Numbered from the stretch's first letter, positions 1 to 8,893 are shown. The stretch is DNA of 64,000 nt from Thiodiazotropha sp040507035 (GCA_040507035.1 JBEVVR010000015.1:213901-277900), one strand, 5' to 3'. A program made the numbers and translations. Notes: a model not told the origin generated them from the sequence alone.

Positions 1-690
1 CTCCTCGACAAGGATGATGCGATCCGCGAGCAACAGCTGCTCACCATCGCCAAAAACCTCGGCGCGGAGAGCGAGGCCCAGGTAAGCCACCTGGCGAAAT
101 CAGCGCTGCCTATCGAGCCCGAGCAGCGCCTTCCCCTGTTGGAAATAGCCTTTCCGGCCCTGAAGCGTCGACCTATTGAGTTTATCCAGCGCATGCTCGA
201 GACCGTCAACGAGATCGTCCGTCTCGACGGCAAGATCGAGGTTTTCGAGTTTCTCCTCGCCAAGGTTATCAGCCTCCATCTTAACGATGCGATCCATCCC
301 GCCCAAAGCCGAAGCGGAGGCAATGCCACCCTGCAGGCCCTGGCGCAATCCGTCAGGGATGTGATTACGATCCTCTCGCAGCACGGCCATAAAGATCAGG
401 AGTTGGTGCAGCACAGCTATCAGAATGGGCTCAAGCGAGCAGGCATCGAAATGCTGCCATTGACGCTACACGACGACTGGGTAGGCACACTGGAGCAGGC
501 GTTGAACCGGCTGGACAAACTCAGAAACAAGGAGAAAGAGCGTCTGATCATGGCGCTGATGGACACCATCCTCACCGACAACCGTGCCACGGTTGAAGAG
601 TTGGAACTGCTGAGAGCCATCGGGTCGGCGCTGCACATTCCACTGCCTTTGCTGAGCAATCATTCGTTTCGCCCTGAAGGTGGCGAATAG
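1..690 (+). CDS. C-terminal part of a probable M48-type membrane metalloprotease (5' end outside window)
   Basis: The frame is open from base 1 to the TAG at 688-690, so this is the last 229 residues of a longer protein. It is mostly helical, with a Leu/Lys-rich stretch around 'RLDGKIEVFEFLLAKV' and a second similar one, 'MDTILTDNRATVEELELL', which recalls the acid-rich helical repeat of TerB-like domains. From memory, long M48 membrane proteases of gammaproteobacteria carry a C-terminal helical domain of this kind, but the HExxH zinc site would lie upstream of the window and cannot be seen. The TTG at 139 is only an internal codon. The protease label is an inference; an unrelated TerB-like protein is the alternative. 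Confidence 0.5.
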   Translation, partial: LLDKDDAIREQQLLTIAKNLGAESEAQVSHLAKSALPIEPEQRLPLLEIAFPALKRRPIEFIQRMLETVNEIVRLDGKIEVFEFLLAKVISLHLNDAIHPAQSRSGGNATLQALAQSVRDVITILSQHGHKDQELVQHSYQNGLKRAGIEMLPLTLHDDWVGTLEQALNRLDKLRNKEKERLIMALMDTILTDNRATVEELELLRAIGSALHIPLPLLSNHSFRPEGGE

Positions 691-705
691 ACGCCCAAGG
701 AACCT

Positions 706-738
706 AAACCGTCAGCAGAAGGGTACAGCTGACGGTTT
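706..738 (+). terminator. Hairpin after the protease gene
   Basis: An 11-bp perfect inverted repeat (AAACCGTCAGC at 706-716, GCTGACGGTTT at 728-738) with an 11-base loop starts 16 bases after the stop codon. The right arm ends in TTT but no longer U-tract follows, so it is a probable rather than textbook terminator. It separates the protease from narX. Confidence 0.5.
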
Positions 739-793
739 GGTCGCACACTGCTAACATCGAATATCATGAGCGACTAAATCCGAGTATCCGCCA

Positions 794-2728
794 TTGAAAA
801 ACTCACTGCTACTTCGATTTGGAACCGTCATCACGATTCTATTCATCCTTGCCGTTTCCGGAATGATAAGTTCGATGATCATTGCGGAAACCAAGGAAGG
901 CTACGCCGCTGCCATCAACCAGGCCGGTACCTTGCGTATGCAGTCCTATCGCATCGCAAACAGCCTGGTGCACCGCACCAAGTTTCATGATGAACTGGCC
1001 TCGACACGAACCAGGAATCTGGTAACAGAGTATAACCAGCGCCTTTTCAGCCATCGCATACATGACGTTCTCACCAAGGGACCCAATCCAGATGTCACTG
1101 AAAGCTATCGCCAGGTGGAGTCCCAATGGCAGCAGCTGATGCTCCCCAACCTCGAAGAGTATATGAGATTGAGCTCTGCCAATTCACTCACTGCAGAGGA
1201 GGGGCGGCAGCTCGATGTCAGCCAGAGCAACTACCTGGCATTGGTTGATAACTTCGTTGACCAAATTCATAGCTTTGTCGAGGCCCTGGAGATCGACGCC
1301 GAGAAAAAAAACCAGCAGCTCAGAATCATCCAGATCGTATTGCTGACCCTAACCTTTCTGGTTGCAATGGTGAGCCTCTACCTGACCAAGACCCGGGTAC
1401 TCAATCCCCTGCGCAATCTGCTTGCCTGTGCCAATGCGGCGCGTCATGGGGACTTCTCGGTTCGCAGCCGCTATCTCGGCGAAGATGAACTGGGACAACT
1501 GGGCCAGGCCTTCAACGTCATGGCAGAGGATCTTTCAATCATCTACACCGATCTTGAAGATCGGGTAAGGAAAAAGACCCATGACCTGGAGCAGAGTAAC
1601 CGCTCTCTGGAACTGCTCTACTCCGCGACCAAACGTTTGAGCGACTCCTCCTTAAGCAAGTCGGTGCTGATAGCAGTGATCAACGACATCAAGGCATTGC
1701 TAGGTGTCAGCAATGGCACCATCTGTCTCGGTCAACCCGGTGATGATCACGCCTATCGCTACGCGTCGACCCGGGAGCAGGATATCCTGGCCCAGGAGAA
1801 GATTGAGCATCAGTGCGCACGCTGTCTCGGCGACGGTAAATCCCACAGCTTCAAGGTTGCAGAACCCGAATCGAGGATCGAGCTGAATATCTTCTCGGTA
1901 CCGATAAGGGACAAGGACCGGCAGTATGGTGTGTTGTTGGTGGAGTTTCCACAAAGCACCCAACTTGAGGAGTGGCAGCAACGCCTGTTGGAAACAGTCG
2001 CCAGCCATATCGCTTTGGCGATCAACGTTGCCAAGCAGGTAACCCAGAGCCGCAAGCTCTCTTTGATGGAGGAACGCAGCGTGATTGCAAGGGAGTTGCA
2101 TGACTCCATAGCCCAATCCCTCTCCTACCTGAAGATACAGGTGGCCAAACTGGAGAAGTCGATAAACGAGGAGCGAGACAAAACAGATGTTCTGCTGGTA
2201 AGCAAGGATCTGCGCTCGGCACTCAATGGTGCCTATCGCCAGTTGCGTGAACTGCTGACCACTTTCAGACTCAAGGTGAGCGATGCCGAGCTTGGAAAAC
2301 TCCTCAGCGAGACCGTTGCGGAGTTTGAGAACAGATCCGGTATTCCCATCGATTTCATCAATCAAATCGGTAATTGCCAATTCACCCCCAATGCGGAGAT
2401 ACATATCATACAGATCATCCGCGAGGCGCTTTCGAATGTCATCCGTCATGCCAATGCGACCCGCGCCCGGGTATCCTTGGCGTGTGACCAGGCAGGCACG
2501 GTCAATATCAGCATCGAAGATGACGGCATCGGAATCAACGATGAAAGTGATATGATGCAACACTACGGCCTGCCGATCATGAAAGAGCGGGCCGAGTGGC
2601 TGGGAGGCATGTTGACGATCGAAGAACCGCAAGGCGGTGGTACCCGGATCAATCTCTATTTCAATATTACCGATGCCTCCGATACCGAATCCAAAAAATT
2701 GTTAATCGAGCAATTGAAACATGGTTGA
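794..2728 (+). CDS. narX: Nitrate/nitrite sensor histidine kinase NarX-type
   Basis: Inner-membrane sensor kinase that reads nitrate or nitrite in the periplasm and phosphorylates NarL. The 644 residues show a first membrane segment (about 10-30) followed at once by 'AINQAGTLRMQSYRI' (40-54), which closely resembles the nitrate-binding P-box of NarX/NarQ. Then come a periplasmic helical domain, a second membrane segment (about 178-198), HAMP (about 200-250), a GAF-like central module with a Cys pair in 'HQCARC', a HisKA_3 dimerisation domain with the phospho-acceptor His436 in 'ARELHDSIAQ', and a HATPase with 'EDDGIGI'. The start is TTG; no better start with a ribosome binding site is visible. 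The gene overlaps narL by 8 bases, so the pair is co-transcribed, and the neighbouring nap operon is the obvious target. Confidence 0.9.
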   Translation: MKNSLLLRFGTVITILFILAVSGMISSMIIAETKEGYAAAINQAGTLRMQSYRIANSLVHRTKFHDELASTRTRNLVTEYNQRLFSHRIHDVLTKGPNPDVTESYRQVESQWQQLMLPNLEEYMRLSSANSLTAEEGRQLDVSQSNYLALVDNFVDQIHSFVEALEIDAEKKNQQLRIIQIVLLTLTFLVAMVSLYLTKTRVLNPLRNLLACANAARHGDFSVRSRYLGEDELGQLGQAFNVMAEDLSIIYTDLEDRVRKKTHDLEQSNRSLELLYSATKRLSDSSLSKSVLIAVINDIKALLGVSNGTICLGQPGDDHAYRYASTREQDILAQEKIEHQCARCLGDGKSHSFKVAEPESRIELNIFSVPIRDKDRQYGVLLVEFPQSTQLEEWQQRLLETVASHIALAINVAKQVTQSRKLSLMEERSVIARELHDSIAQSLSYLKIQVAKLEKSINEERDKTDVLLVSKDLRSALNGAYRQLRELLTTFRLKVSDAELGKLLSETVAEFENRSGIPIDFINQIGNCQFTPNAEIHIIQIIREALSNVIRHANATRARVSLACDQAGTVNISIEDDGIGINDESDMMQHYGLPIMKERAEWLGGMLTIEEPQGGGTRINLYFNITDASDTESKKLLIEQLKHG

Positions 2729-3392
2729 GCAACAGAGATACACCGTACTTACCATCGACGATCACCCGCTCTTCAGAAAGGGGGTCTCCGATCTGATCGA
2801 TATGGATGAAACCTTGGAACTGGTAGGTGAGGCCGCCAACGGGCCGGATGGGCTGGTGCAGGCAAAACAGCTCAATCCCGATTTGATCCTGCTCGATATC
2901 AATATGAAAGGGATGAACGGACTCGAGACCCTGAAAGCGATCAGAAACGAGGAGATAGATTCCAGAATATTGATGCTTACCGTATCCGATAACGAAGAGG
3001 ATGTGCTGACTGCCCTGCGCGCGGGAGCAGACGGTTATCTGTTGAAGGATATGGAACCCGAGGATATTCTCAAATCGATCCGCATGGCGGTAAACGGCGC
3101 CCTGGTGATCAGTGACCATCTGACCCAGTTGCTGGCAAAAGCACTACGCGATGATGGCAAGTTGGAGGATCAAGAGCCACTCTCCTCGCTCACCGCCAGA
3201 GAGAGGGAGATTCTGCAGTGCATTGCCCGCGGCCAGAGTAACAAGCAGATTGCGAACGTCCTGAACATAACCGAAGGCACGGTAAAGGTACATGTCAAAC
3301 ACCTGCTCAAAAAACTCAACCTCCACTCCCGAACCGAAGCTGCGGTGTGGGCCTTGAACGAAGGCAAAGCCGCACTGCATAAAACCTCATAA
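2721..3392 (+). CDS. narL: Response regulator NarL/NarP family
   Basis: Partner of the upstream NarX-type kinase: a 223-residue DNA-binding response regulator. The receiver domain (about 8-125) has the acidic pair 'DDH', the phospho-acceptor Asp59 in 'LILLDINMKG', Thr87 and Lys109 ('YLLKD'). The C-terminal LuxR/NarL helix-turn-helix (about 155-212) carries 'LTAREREILQCIARG' and 'ITEGTVKVHVKHLLKKL'. It starts inside the end of narX, which points to translational coupling. It presumably binds the two heptamer pairs between its own stop codon and napF. NarL and NarP cannot be told apart by reading alone; the pairing with a NarX-type kinase favours NarL. Confidence 0.9.
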   Translation: MVEQQRYTVLTIDDHPLFRKGVSDLIDMDETLELVGEAANGPDGLVQAKQLNPDLILLDINMKGMNGLETLKAIRNEEIDSRILMLTVSDNEEDVLTALRAGADGYLLKDMEPEDILKSIRMAVNGALVISDHLTQLLAKALRDDGKLEDQEPLSSLTAREREILQCIARGQSNKQIANVLNITEGTVKVHVKHLLKKLNLHSRTEAAVWALNEGKAALHKTS

Positions 3393-3453
3393 ACCGGCTG
3401 GCGGGGGTAACTTGAAGCCGCCCCCAAGCAGCTAACTCATACCCAATAACAGC

Positions 3454-3469
3454 TACCCATATTGTAGTA
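3454..3469. promoter_or_regulatory. Candidate NarL/NarP 7-2-7 site 1 upstream of napF
   Basis: TACCCAT-AT-TGTAGTA. The left heptamer fits the TACYNMT consensus at 7/7 and the right, inverted heptamer fits at 6/7, with the 2-base spacing that NarL and NarP prefer. The centre lies 84 bases upstream of the FNR box centre. Found by eye; no binding data. Confidence 0.6.
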
Positions 3470-3477
3470 ACAAGTAA

Positions 3478-3493
3478 TACCAAATAATTGGTA
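3478..3493. promoter_or_regulatory. Candidate NarL/NarP 7-2-7 site 2 upstream of napF
   Basis: TACCAAA-TA-ATTGGTA. The left heptamer fits TACYNMT at 6/7 and the right inverted one at 7/7. The centre is 24 bases from site 1 and 60 bases from the FNR box, so both sites sit upstream of FNR on one intergenic stretch. Confidence 0.6.
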
Positions 3494-3538
3494 ACATGTT
3501 GTTTGTATTATATATTTTTTGACTTTTTCTGCGCATCC

Positions 3539-3552
3539 TTGATCCGTATCAA
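3539..3552. promoter_or_regulatory. FNR/Anr box upstream of napF
   Basis: TTGATCCGTATCAA is a perfect match to the FNR consensus TTGATnnnnATCAA. It lies 104 bases before the napF start codon. If transcription starts about 41 bases after its centre (class II geometry), the mRNA would begin near 3587; I see no convincing -10 box, so the start site is not called. It implies induction of nap under oxygen limitation. Confidence 0.8.
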
Positions 3553-3656
3553 AGCGGACTCACACTACCGGTGAAACACTCCTCTTAGTTAGATAAGACT
3601 ATCGCTGACGCACCCGGTGCAAGCGGTCTTCCGGACACCTCGATCGAGGCGAAACT

Positions 3657-4199
3657 GTGCAGGCATCAATAGACAGAGTTCAGCTCCTCCGTGGCGACCT
3701 CAGCGGTCGGCGCCGAGATATACGTCCTCCCTGGGCGATCCTGGAAGAGAGTTTTGTCAATCTCTGCAATCGCTGCGGCGAATGCAGCAAGGTCTGTCCG
3801 ACCCAGATTATCAAAAGCGGATCCGGCGGTTATCCGGGTATCGATTTCAAACGGGGTCACTGTACATTTTGCGGCGATTGCGTCAGGAGTTGTGAAGCCA
3901 AAGCATTGGCCTTTGCTGAGGATCCAACCACTCTGCCCTGGTCTCTTCGCATCGACATCGAAACCTCGTGTCTCTCCCTCAATGGTGTTGTCTGCAGAAG
4001 CTGTGGCGACATTTGCGATCAGCGCGCAATTCGCTTCCAACTGCAGATGGGAGGCCGTTCACAAGCAGAAATCGACCCCTCTTTGTGCAGCGGTTGTGGC
4101 GCCTGTGTTGCGGTCTGTCCAAATCACTCCATAAGCGTCTCACACACTGTCAACGATTGCGCGGCATCAAGCCAACCCCGCGAGGAGATTACCTTTTAA
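3657..4199 (+). CDS. napF: Ferredoxin-type protein NapF
   Basis: Cytoplasmic iron-sulfur protein of the nap cluster, thought to help mature or reduce NapA before export. The 180 residues carry four cysteine groups: 'CNRCGECSKVCP', 'CTFCGDCVRSC', 'CRSCGDIC' and 'CSGCGACVAVCP', the spacing expected for NapF. The start is GTG, with a GAGGCG-like ribosome binding site a few bases upstream. It is the first gene of the operon and its TAA ends directly before the napD ATG. Confidence 0.9.
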   Translation: MQASIDRVQLLRGDLSGRRRDIRPPWAILEESFVNLCNRCGECSKVCPTQIIKSGSGGYPGIDFKRGHCTFCGDCVRSCEAKALAFAEDPTTLPWSLRIDIETSCLSLNGVVCRSCGDICDQRAIRFQLQMGGRSQAEIDPSLCSGCGACVAVCPNHSISVSHTVNDCAASSQPREEITF

Positions 4200-4469
4200 A
4201 TGAATATATGCAGCTTGATAGTCCACACCAAACCGACATTCGGCGCAGAAGTTTCACAGCGCCTGCAGATGTTCCAGGGAGTCGAAGTTCATGGAGGAGC
4301 CGAGGCAGACAAGTTGATTGTCACCATTGAGGATGAAGGTGAGTCTGTATCACCCGTGTCGGACACCATGAATGCCCTTCGCGACGTGGAAGGCGTCGTG
4401 AGCACTGTATTGGTTTATCACTATGGCGGTGAAGAGTCGATGGAGGAAATGAACCGTGAAATTAACTAG
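4200..4469 (+). CDS. napD: NapA signal-peptide chaperone NapD
   Basis: Small cytoplasmic chaperone (89 residues) of the NapD family, which binds the twin-arginine signal of NapA until the molybdenum cofactor is inserted. The ferredoxin-like fold pattern is recognisable: 'SLIVHTKP' at the first strand, the 'GVEVHGGAEADKLIVTIE' hairpin and 'LRDVEGVVSTVLVYHY'. The ATG follows the napF stop with no gap, and a GAGGAG sequence lies 12 bases before it. Its 3' end overlaps napA by 14 bases. Confidence 0.9.
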   Translation: MNICSLIVHTKPTFGAEVSQRLQMFQGVEVHGGAEADKLIVTIEDEGESVSPVSDTMNALRDVEGVVSTVLVYHYGGEESMEEMNREIN

Positions 4470-7026
4470 AAGAGCGTTTATTAAAAGCAATGCCGTGGCA
4501 GCAGCCGCCTCCGTGGCCGGTGTCACCCTGCCGCTATCCAATGCAGCGGCCGCCGACGGGGATGATGGTATCCGCTGGGACAAGGCCGCGTGTCGCTACT
4601 GCGGCACCGGTTGCAGCGTCCTGATGGGTGTCAAAGACGGCAAGGTAGTAGCCAGCCAGGGAGATCCCGACGCCCCGGTCAACAAGGGGCTCAACTGTAT
4701 CAAAGGTTATTTCCTGCCGAAGATACTCTACGGAGAGGACCGGCTGACAAAGCCACTACTGAGAAAAACCAACGGCAAATACGACAAGAACGGCAAGTTC
4801 GAGGCGGTCACCTGGGACGAGGCCTTCAAGACCATGGCCGAAAAGTGGATCGCTGCGCGCAAGGCCAAGGGGCCCAAAGGCGTCGGCATGTTCGGTTCCG
4901 GTCAATGGACCGTCTGGGAAGGCTATGCCGCTCAAAAGCTGCTCAAGGCCGGTTTCCGCTCCAACAGCCTGGAGCCCAACGCCCGCCACTGCATGGCATC
5001 CGCGGTGGGCGCCTTCATGCGTGCCTTCGGTATCGACGAGCCCATGGGCTGCTACGACGATCTGGAACACGCCGATGTGTTCGTGCTCTGGGGCGCCAAC
5101 ATGGCGGAGATGCACCCGATTCTCTGGTCACGGCTTACCGATACCCGCCTCACCAAGCCCGGCTGTGAAGTGCATGTGCTCTCCACCTTCGAGCACCGCT
5201 GTTATGAACTGGCCGACAACGGCATGATCTTCGAGCCCCAGACCGATCTGGCGATCCTCAACTACATCGCCAACTACATCATCCAGAACAAGGCCTACAA
5301 CAAGGCGTTCATCGACAAGCATGTGAACTTCACCAAGACCCCCACCGATATCGGTTACGGTCTGCGTGCCGATGACCCGCGGGAGAAGGCGGCGAAGAAT
5401 CGCAACAAGGGCAAGCTCACCAAGATCAGTTTCGAGGAGTACGCCAAGTCGGTGGAGCCCTACACCCTGGAGTACACCTCAAAGCTCTCCAAGGTGCCTA
5501 AGGATAAGCTTGAGAAGTTGGCCAAGGCCTATGCAGATCCGAAGAAGAAGGTCGCCTCCTTCTGGACCATGGGCTTTAACCAACACACCCGCGGCGTCTG
5601 GGTCAACGGCCTCTGCTACAACGTCCATCTGTTGATGGGCAAGATCGCCGAGCCAGGCAACAGCCCCTTCTCCCTGACCGGTCAGCCTTCAGCCTGCGGT
5701 ACCGCCCGGGAGGTCGGCACCTTCACCCACCGGCTGCCCGCCGATCTGGTGGTGAAGAAGGATGCCCACTGCAGGTTCGCCGAGAAGACCTGGAAACTCC
5801 CGGCAGGCACCATTCCCCGGGCCAATGGCAAGAGCGACGACGCCGATCAGAGCGATATCAGCGGCAAACCCATGGGACCGACCCTGATTCACGCGGTGGC
5901 CATGCACCGGGCACTCAACGACGGCAAGATGAACACCTTCTGGGTGATGTGCAACAACAACATGCAGGCCGCCGCCAACATGAACGACGAGAGCTATCCC
6001 GGCTGGCGCAACCCGAACAACTTCATCACCGTCTCCGATCCCTACCCCACGGTATCGGCCCAGGCCGCCGACCTGATCCTGCCCACTGCGATGTGGATCG
6101 AGAAGGAAGGCGCCTACGGTAACGCCGAGCGTCGCACCCAGTTCTGGCGTCAACAGGTTGGCGCTCCCGGCGAGGCCAAGTCCGATGTCTGGCAGATCAT
6201 GGAGTTCTCCAAGTATGTCAAGGTAAAGGATGTCTGGCCACAAGACCTGATCGCGAAGATGCCAGAGTATGCCGACAAGAGTCTCTACGAGGTGCTCTAC
6301 ACCAACGGCCAGGTGGACAAGTTCCCGGTGGAGCAGGTCACCGACAGCCGTGGCAACAAGTACGCCAACGACGAATCGGCCGACTTTGGCTTCTATGTGC
6401 AGAAGGGGCTGTTCGAGGAGTATCGCCTCTTCAACTCCGCCGAGGGCATCCCCAAGAAGGGTCATGAGATGGCCGACTTCGATGCCTACCACAAGGTCCG
6501 CGGCATGCGCTGGCCAGTGATCGACGGCAAGGAGACCCTGTGGCGCTTCCGCGAAGGCTACGATCCCCATGTGGCCAAGGGCGAAGGGGTCAAGTTCTAC
6601 GGCAAGCCGGACGGCAAGGCCAATATCATCACCGCGCCCTATGAAGCGGCCGCCGAGCCACCGGACAAAGAGTACGATCTCTGGCTCTGCACCGGTCGTG
6701 TACTGGAACACTGGCACTCGGGCTCCATGACCCGTCGCGTACCCGAGCTCTATCGCGCCGTGCCCGACGCGGTGGTCTACATGCATCCTAAAGACGCCAA
6801 GAAACGTCGTCTGCGCAACGGCGCCCTGGCCAAGCTCACCAGCCGTCGCGGTGAGATCGTGTGCAAGGTCGACACCAAGGGTCGCAACAAGTGTCCCGAG
6901 GGGCTGGTCTTCGTGCCCTGGTTCGATGCGGGTCGCCTGGTCAATAAACTCACCCTGGACCAGACCGATCCGCTCTCGAAAGAGACGGACTATAAGAAGT
7001 GCGGGGTGAAGATCACTCGTGCCTAA
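4456..7026 (+). CDS. napA: Periplasmic nitrate reductase catalytic subunit NapA
   Basis: Reduces nitrate to nitrite in the periplasm with electrons from NapB. The 856-residue protein starts with a Tat signal ('TRRAFIKS', cleavage around residue 33 after 'NAAAA'). The [4Fe-4S] ligands are Cys46, Cys49, Cys53 and Cys81, and Cys179 in 'NARHCMASAV' is the expected molybdenum ligand. Bis-MGD binding regions continue to the C-terminus ('RVLEHWHSGSMTRR'). The start is GTG, with a strong GGAGGA eight bases upstream inside napD. Codon use is strongly C/G-ending, as in a highly expressed gene. At 856 residues it is slightly longer than the E. coli enzyme. Confidence 0.97.
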   Translation: MKLTRRAFIKSNAVAAAASVAGVTLPLSNAAAADGDDGIRWDKAACRYCGTGCSVLMGVKDGKVVASQGDPDAPVNKGLNCIKGYFLPKILYGEDRLTKPLLRKTNGKYDKNGKFEAVTWDEAFKTMAEKWIAARKAKGPKGVGMFGSGQWTVWEGYAAQKLLKAGFRSNSLEPNARHCMASAVGAFMRAFGIDEPMGCYDDLEHADVFVLWGANMAEMHPILWSRLTDTRLTKPGCEVHVLSTFEHRCYELADNGMIFEPQTDLAILNYIANYIIQNKAYNKAFIDKHVNFTKTPTDIGYGLRADDPREKAAKNRNKGKLTKISFEEYAKSVEPYTLEYTSKLSKVPKDKLEKLAKAYADPKKKVASFWTMGFNQHTRGVWVNGLCYNVHLLMGKIAEPGNSPFSLTGQPSACGTAREVGTFTHRLPADLVVKKDAHCRFAEKTWKLPAGTIPRANGKSDDADQSDISGKPMGPTLIHAVAMHRALNDGKMNTFWVMCNNNMQAAANMNDESYPGWRNPNNFITVSDPYPTVSAQAADLILPTAMWIEKEGAYGNAERRTQFWRQQVGAPGEAKSDVWQIMEFSKYVKVKDVWPQDLIAKMPEYADKSLYEVLYTNGQVDKFPVEQVTDSRGNKYANDESADFGFYVQKGLFEEYRLFNSAEGIPKKGHEMADFDAYHKVRGMRWPVIDGKETLWRFREGYDPHVAKGEGVKFYGKPDGKANIITAPYEAAAEPPDKEYDLWLCTGRVLEHWHSGSMTRRVPELYRAVPDAVVYMHPKDAKKRRLRNGALAKLTSRRGEIVCKVDTKGRNKCPEGLVFVPWFDAGRLVNKLTLDQTDPLSKETDYKKCGVKITRA

Positions 7027-7048
7027 TGGGGGATGGACCCGGTGAAAC

Positions 7049-7104
7049 GGTGCGGCAAGCCGCACCCTACACCGGGGCAATTGTAGGGTGCGGTTCACCG
7101 CACC
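7049..7104. repeat. REP-like inverted pair between napA and napG
   Basis: Two 22-base units face each other. Unit 1 (7049-7070) is a hairpin with arms GGTGCGG and CCGCACC followed by CTAC; unit 2 (7083-7104) is its inverted counterpart, GTAG plus arms GGTGCGG and CCGCACC. The same unit recurs at 20605-20628. This is the organisation of a bacterial REP/BIME element. Its position inside an operon suggests an effect on mRNA stability between napA and napG rather than termination, as no U-tract follows. Confidence 0.8.
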
Positions 7105-7125
7105 GAACAAACTGAAACTTCAACG

Positions 7126-7983
7126 ATGTCGGAAAGAGAGAGAAAAAACGAGATCAACCGCAGACAGTTCCTGGGCAACATGCTCAAGACCGCCTGTGGC
7201 GTCGGCCTGGTTGGATTGGGGCTGGGTGCCTACTCGAAACGGGCATCGTCACTACCGGCCAGCTATATTCGACCGCCCGGCGCCCTGCCGGAGGAGGAGT
7301 TTCTCGGCACCTGCATCCGTTGCGGCCTCTGTGTACGCGACTGTCCCTACGACATCCTGTTCCTGGGTGAGCTCGGTGACCAGGTGCCCACCGGGACGCC
7401 CTATTTCGTGGCCCGTAGCGGACCCTGTGAGATGTGCGAGGATATCCCCTGCGTGGTGGCCTGCCCCACCAACGCCCTCGATCACGAGCTGAAGGATATC
7501 GAGGCGTCGCGCATGGGCCTGGCGGTGCTCGTGGACCAGGAGAACTGCATTGCCTTCCACGGACTGCGTTGCGAGGTCTGCTTCAACGTCTGTCCGCTAC
7601 GCAATCGTGCCATCTCCCTGGACATGCAGCACAACACACGCTCAGGCAAGCATGCCCTGTTCATCCCCGTGGTCCACTCCGATGCCTGTACGGGATGCGG
7701 CCTCTGCGAGCGAGCCTGCATCCTGGAAGAGGCGGCGATCAAAGTCTTCCCCACCCACCTGGCCAAGGGTGAACTGGGTAAGCACTACCGCCTGGGATGG
7801 GAGGAGAAAGAGAAGGCCGGAGGAGCGCTGGTCACACCCGATACCAAGCATCACTACAACCTCCCCGACGGGGTGCGTTACGAGCTGCAGGGCGAAGGCT
7901 TGATCATCGAAGGCGAGGCGGAGGATAGCCCATTCTCCTCCAATCCCTTGGATACACTCAATAGCGGTTTCATGGATAAGTAG
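7126..7983 (+). CDS. napG: Ferredoxin-type quinol dehydrogenase subunit NapG
   Basis: Periplasmic iron-sulfur protein that, with NapH, passes electrons from quinol toward NapC/NapB. The 285 residues begin with a Tat signal (Arg12-Arg13 in 'NRRQFLGN'). Four cysteine groups follow, among them 'CIRCGLCVRDCP', 'CEMCEDIPCVVACP', 'CEVCFNVCP' and 'CTGCGLCERACI', consistent with four [4Fe-4S] clusters. The gene follows the REP-like element and lies one base before napH. Confidence 0.93.
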   Translation: MSERERKNEINRRQFLGNMLKTACGVGLVGLGLGAYSKRASSLPASYIRPPGALPEEEFLGTCIRCGLCVRDCPYDILFLGELGDQVPTGTPYFVARSGPCEMCEDIPCVVACPTNALDHELKDIEASRMGLAVLVDQENCIAFHGLRCEVCFNVCPLRNRAISLDMQHNTRSGKHALFIPVVHSDACTGCGLCERACILEEAAIKVFPTHLAKGELGKHYRLGWEEKEKAGGALVTPDTKHHYNLPDGVRYELQGEGLIIEGEAEDSPFSSNPLDTLNSGFMDK

Positions 7984-7984
7984 C

Positions 7985-8893
7985 ATGTTAGACATGAAGA
8001 GATTGGGCAACGACGCCATTGCCGAAAAAGGCTGGTTCAATGCCCACAAGTTCCTGATCCTGAGGCGCCTGAGTCAACTCGGGATTCTGGCGCTGTTCCT
8101 TGCCGGGCCCTGGCTCGGCATCTGGATCGTGAAGGGAAACCTTGCCTACAGTCTGACCTTGGATTTCCTGCCCTTGACCGATCCCTATGTGCTGCTGCAG
8201 GGAAGTCTGTCGGGTGTGGTGCCGCAGACCACGGCCATCATCGGCGTGGTCATCGTATTGCTCTTCTACTTCCTGGTAGGGGGCCGGGTCTACTGCTCCT
8301 GGGTCTGCCCGGTCAATATGGTCACCGACCTGGCTGCCTGGCTGCGGCGCAAACTGGGCATACGCACCACCTCGCAGCTGTCGCGCAGCACCCGTTTCTG
8401 GATGCTGGGACTGACCCTGATCCTGCCCTTTGCCGTCGCCGGCGGCATCGTCTGGGAGCTGGTCAATCCGGTCTCTATGATGTTCCGCGGCATCGTCTTC
8501 GGCATGGGCGCGGCCTGGGTGATGATCCTGGGGATCTTTCTGTTCGATCTCGTGGTGGCTAAAGATGGCTGGTGTGGCCACATCTGCCCGGTGGGGGCCT
8601 TCTACAACCTGGTCGGCAGCAGGAGTCTGCTGCGGGTAAATGCCGTTCAGCGCCAGGCCTGCAACGATTGCATGGAGTGCTATGTAATCTGTCCAGAGCC
8701 ACAGGTGATCAAGCCGGCACTGAAGGGGGAGGAGAAGGGAACATCGCCGGTAATTCTCTCTTCCGACTGCACCAACTGCGGGCGCTGTATCGATATCTGC
8801 GCAAAGGATGTTTTCAAGTTTGGTGGACGACAAAACAAAACCACCGAAGCCCTCAAACGTGAAGGTGAAATCAATCGGGGTGTCCGGGTATGA
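7985..8893 (+). CDS. napH: Quinol dehydrogenase membrane subunit NapH
   Basis: Inner-membrane partner of NapG. The 302 residues contain four clear membrane segments ('LGILALFLAGPWLGIWIV', 'TAIIGVVIVLLFYFLVGG' and two later), the CxxxCP motifs at the membrane side ('CSWVCPVN', 'CGHICPVG') and a C-terminal cytoplasmic pair of ferredoxin motifs ('CNDCMECYVICP', 'CTNCGRCIDIC'). The ATG lies one base after the napG stop codon. Confidence 0.93.
   Translation: MLDMKRLGNDAIAEKGWFNAHKFLILRRLSQLGILALFLAGPWLGIWIVKGNLAYSLTLDFLPLTDPYVLLQGSLSGVVPQTTAIIGVVIVLLFYFLVGGRVYCSWVCPVNMVTDLAAWLRRKLGIRTTSQLSRSTRFWMLGLTLILPFAVAGGIVWELVNPVSMMFRGIVFGMGAAWVMILGIFLFDLVVAKDGWCGHICPVGAFYNLVGSRSLLRVNAVQRQACNDCMECYVICPEPQVIKPALKGEEKGTSPVILSSDCTNCGRCIDICAKDVFKFGGRQNKTTEALKREGEINRGVRV

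Noticed and set aside
1700..2632. A 310-codon open frame on the - strand opposite narX
   Set aside because: Shadow frame of the kinase region, no ribosome binding site or domain.
5689..7110. A 473-codon open frame on the - strand opposite napA
   Set aside because: Antisense shadow of a strongly C/G-ending coding sequence; the product is rich in Val/Gly/His with no motif, and napA is unambiguous.
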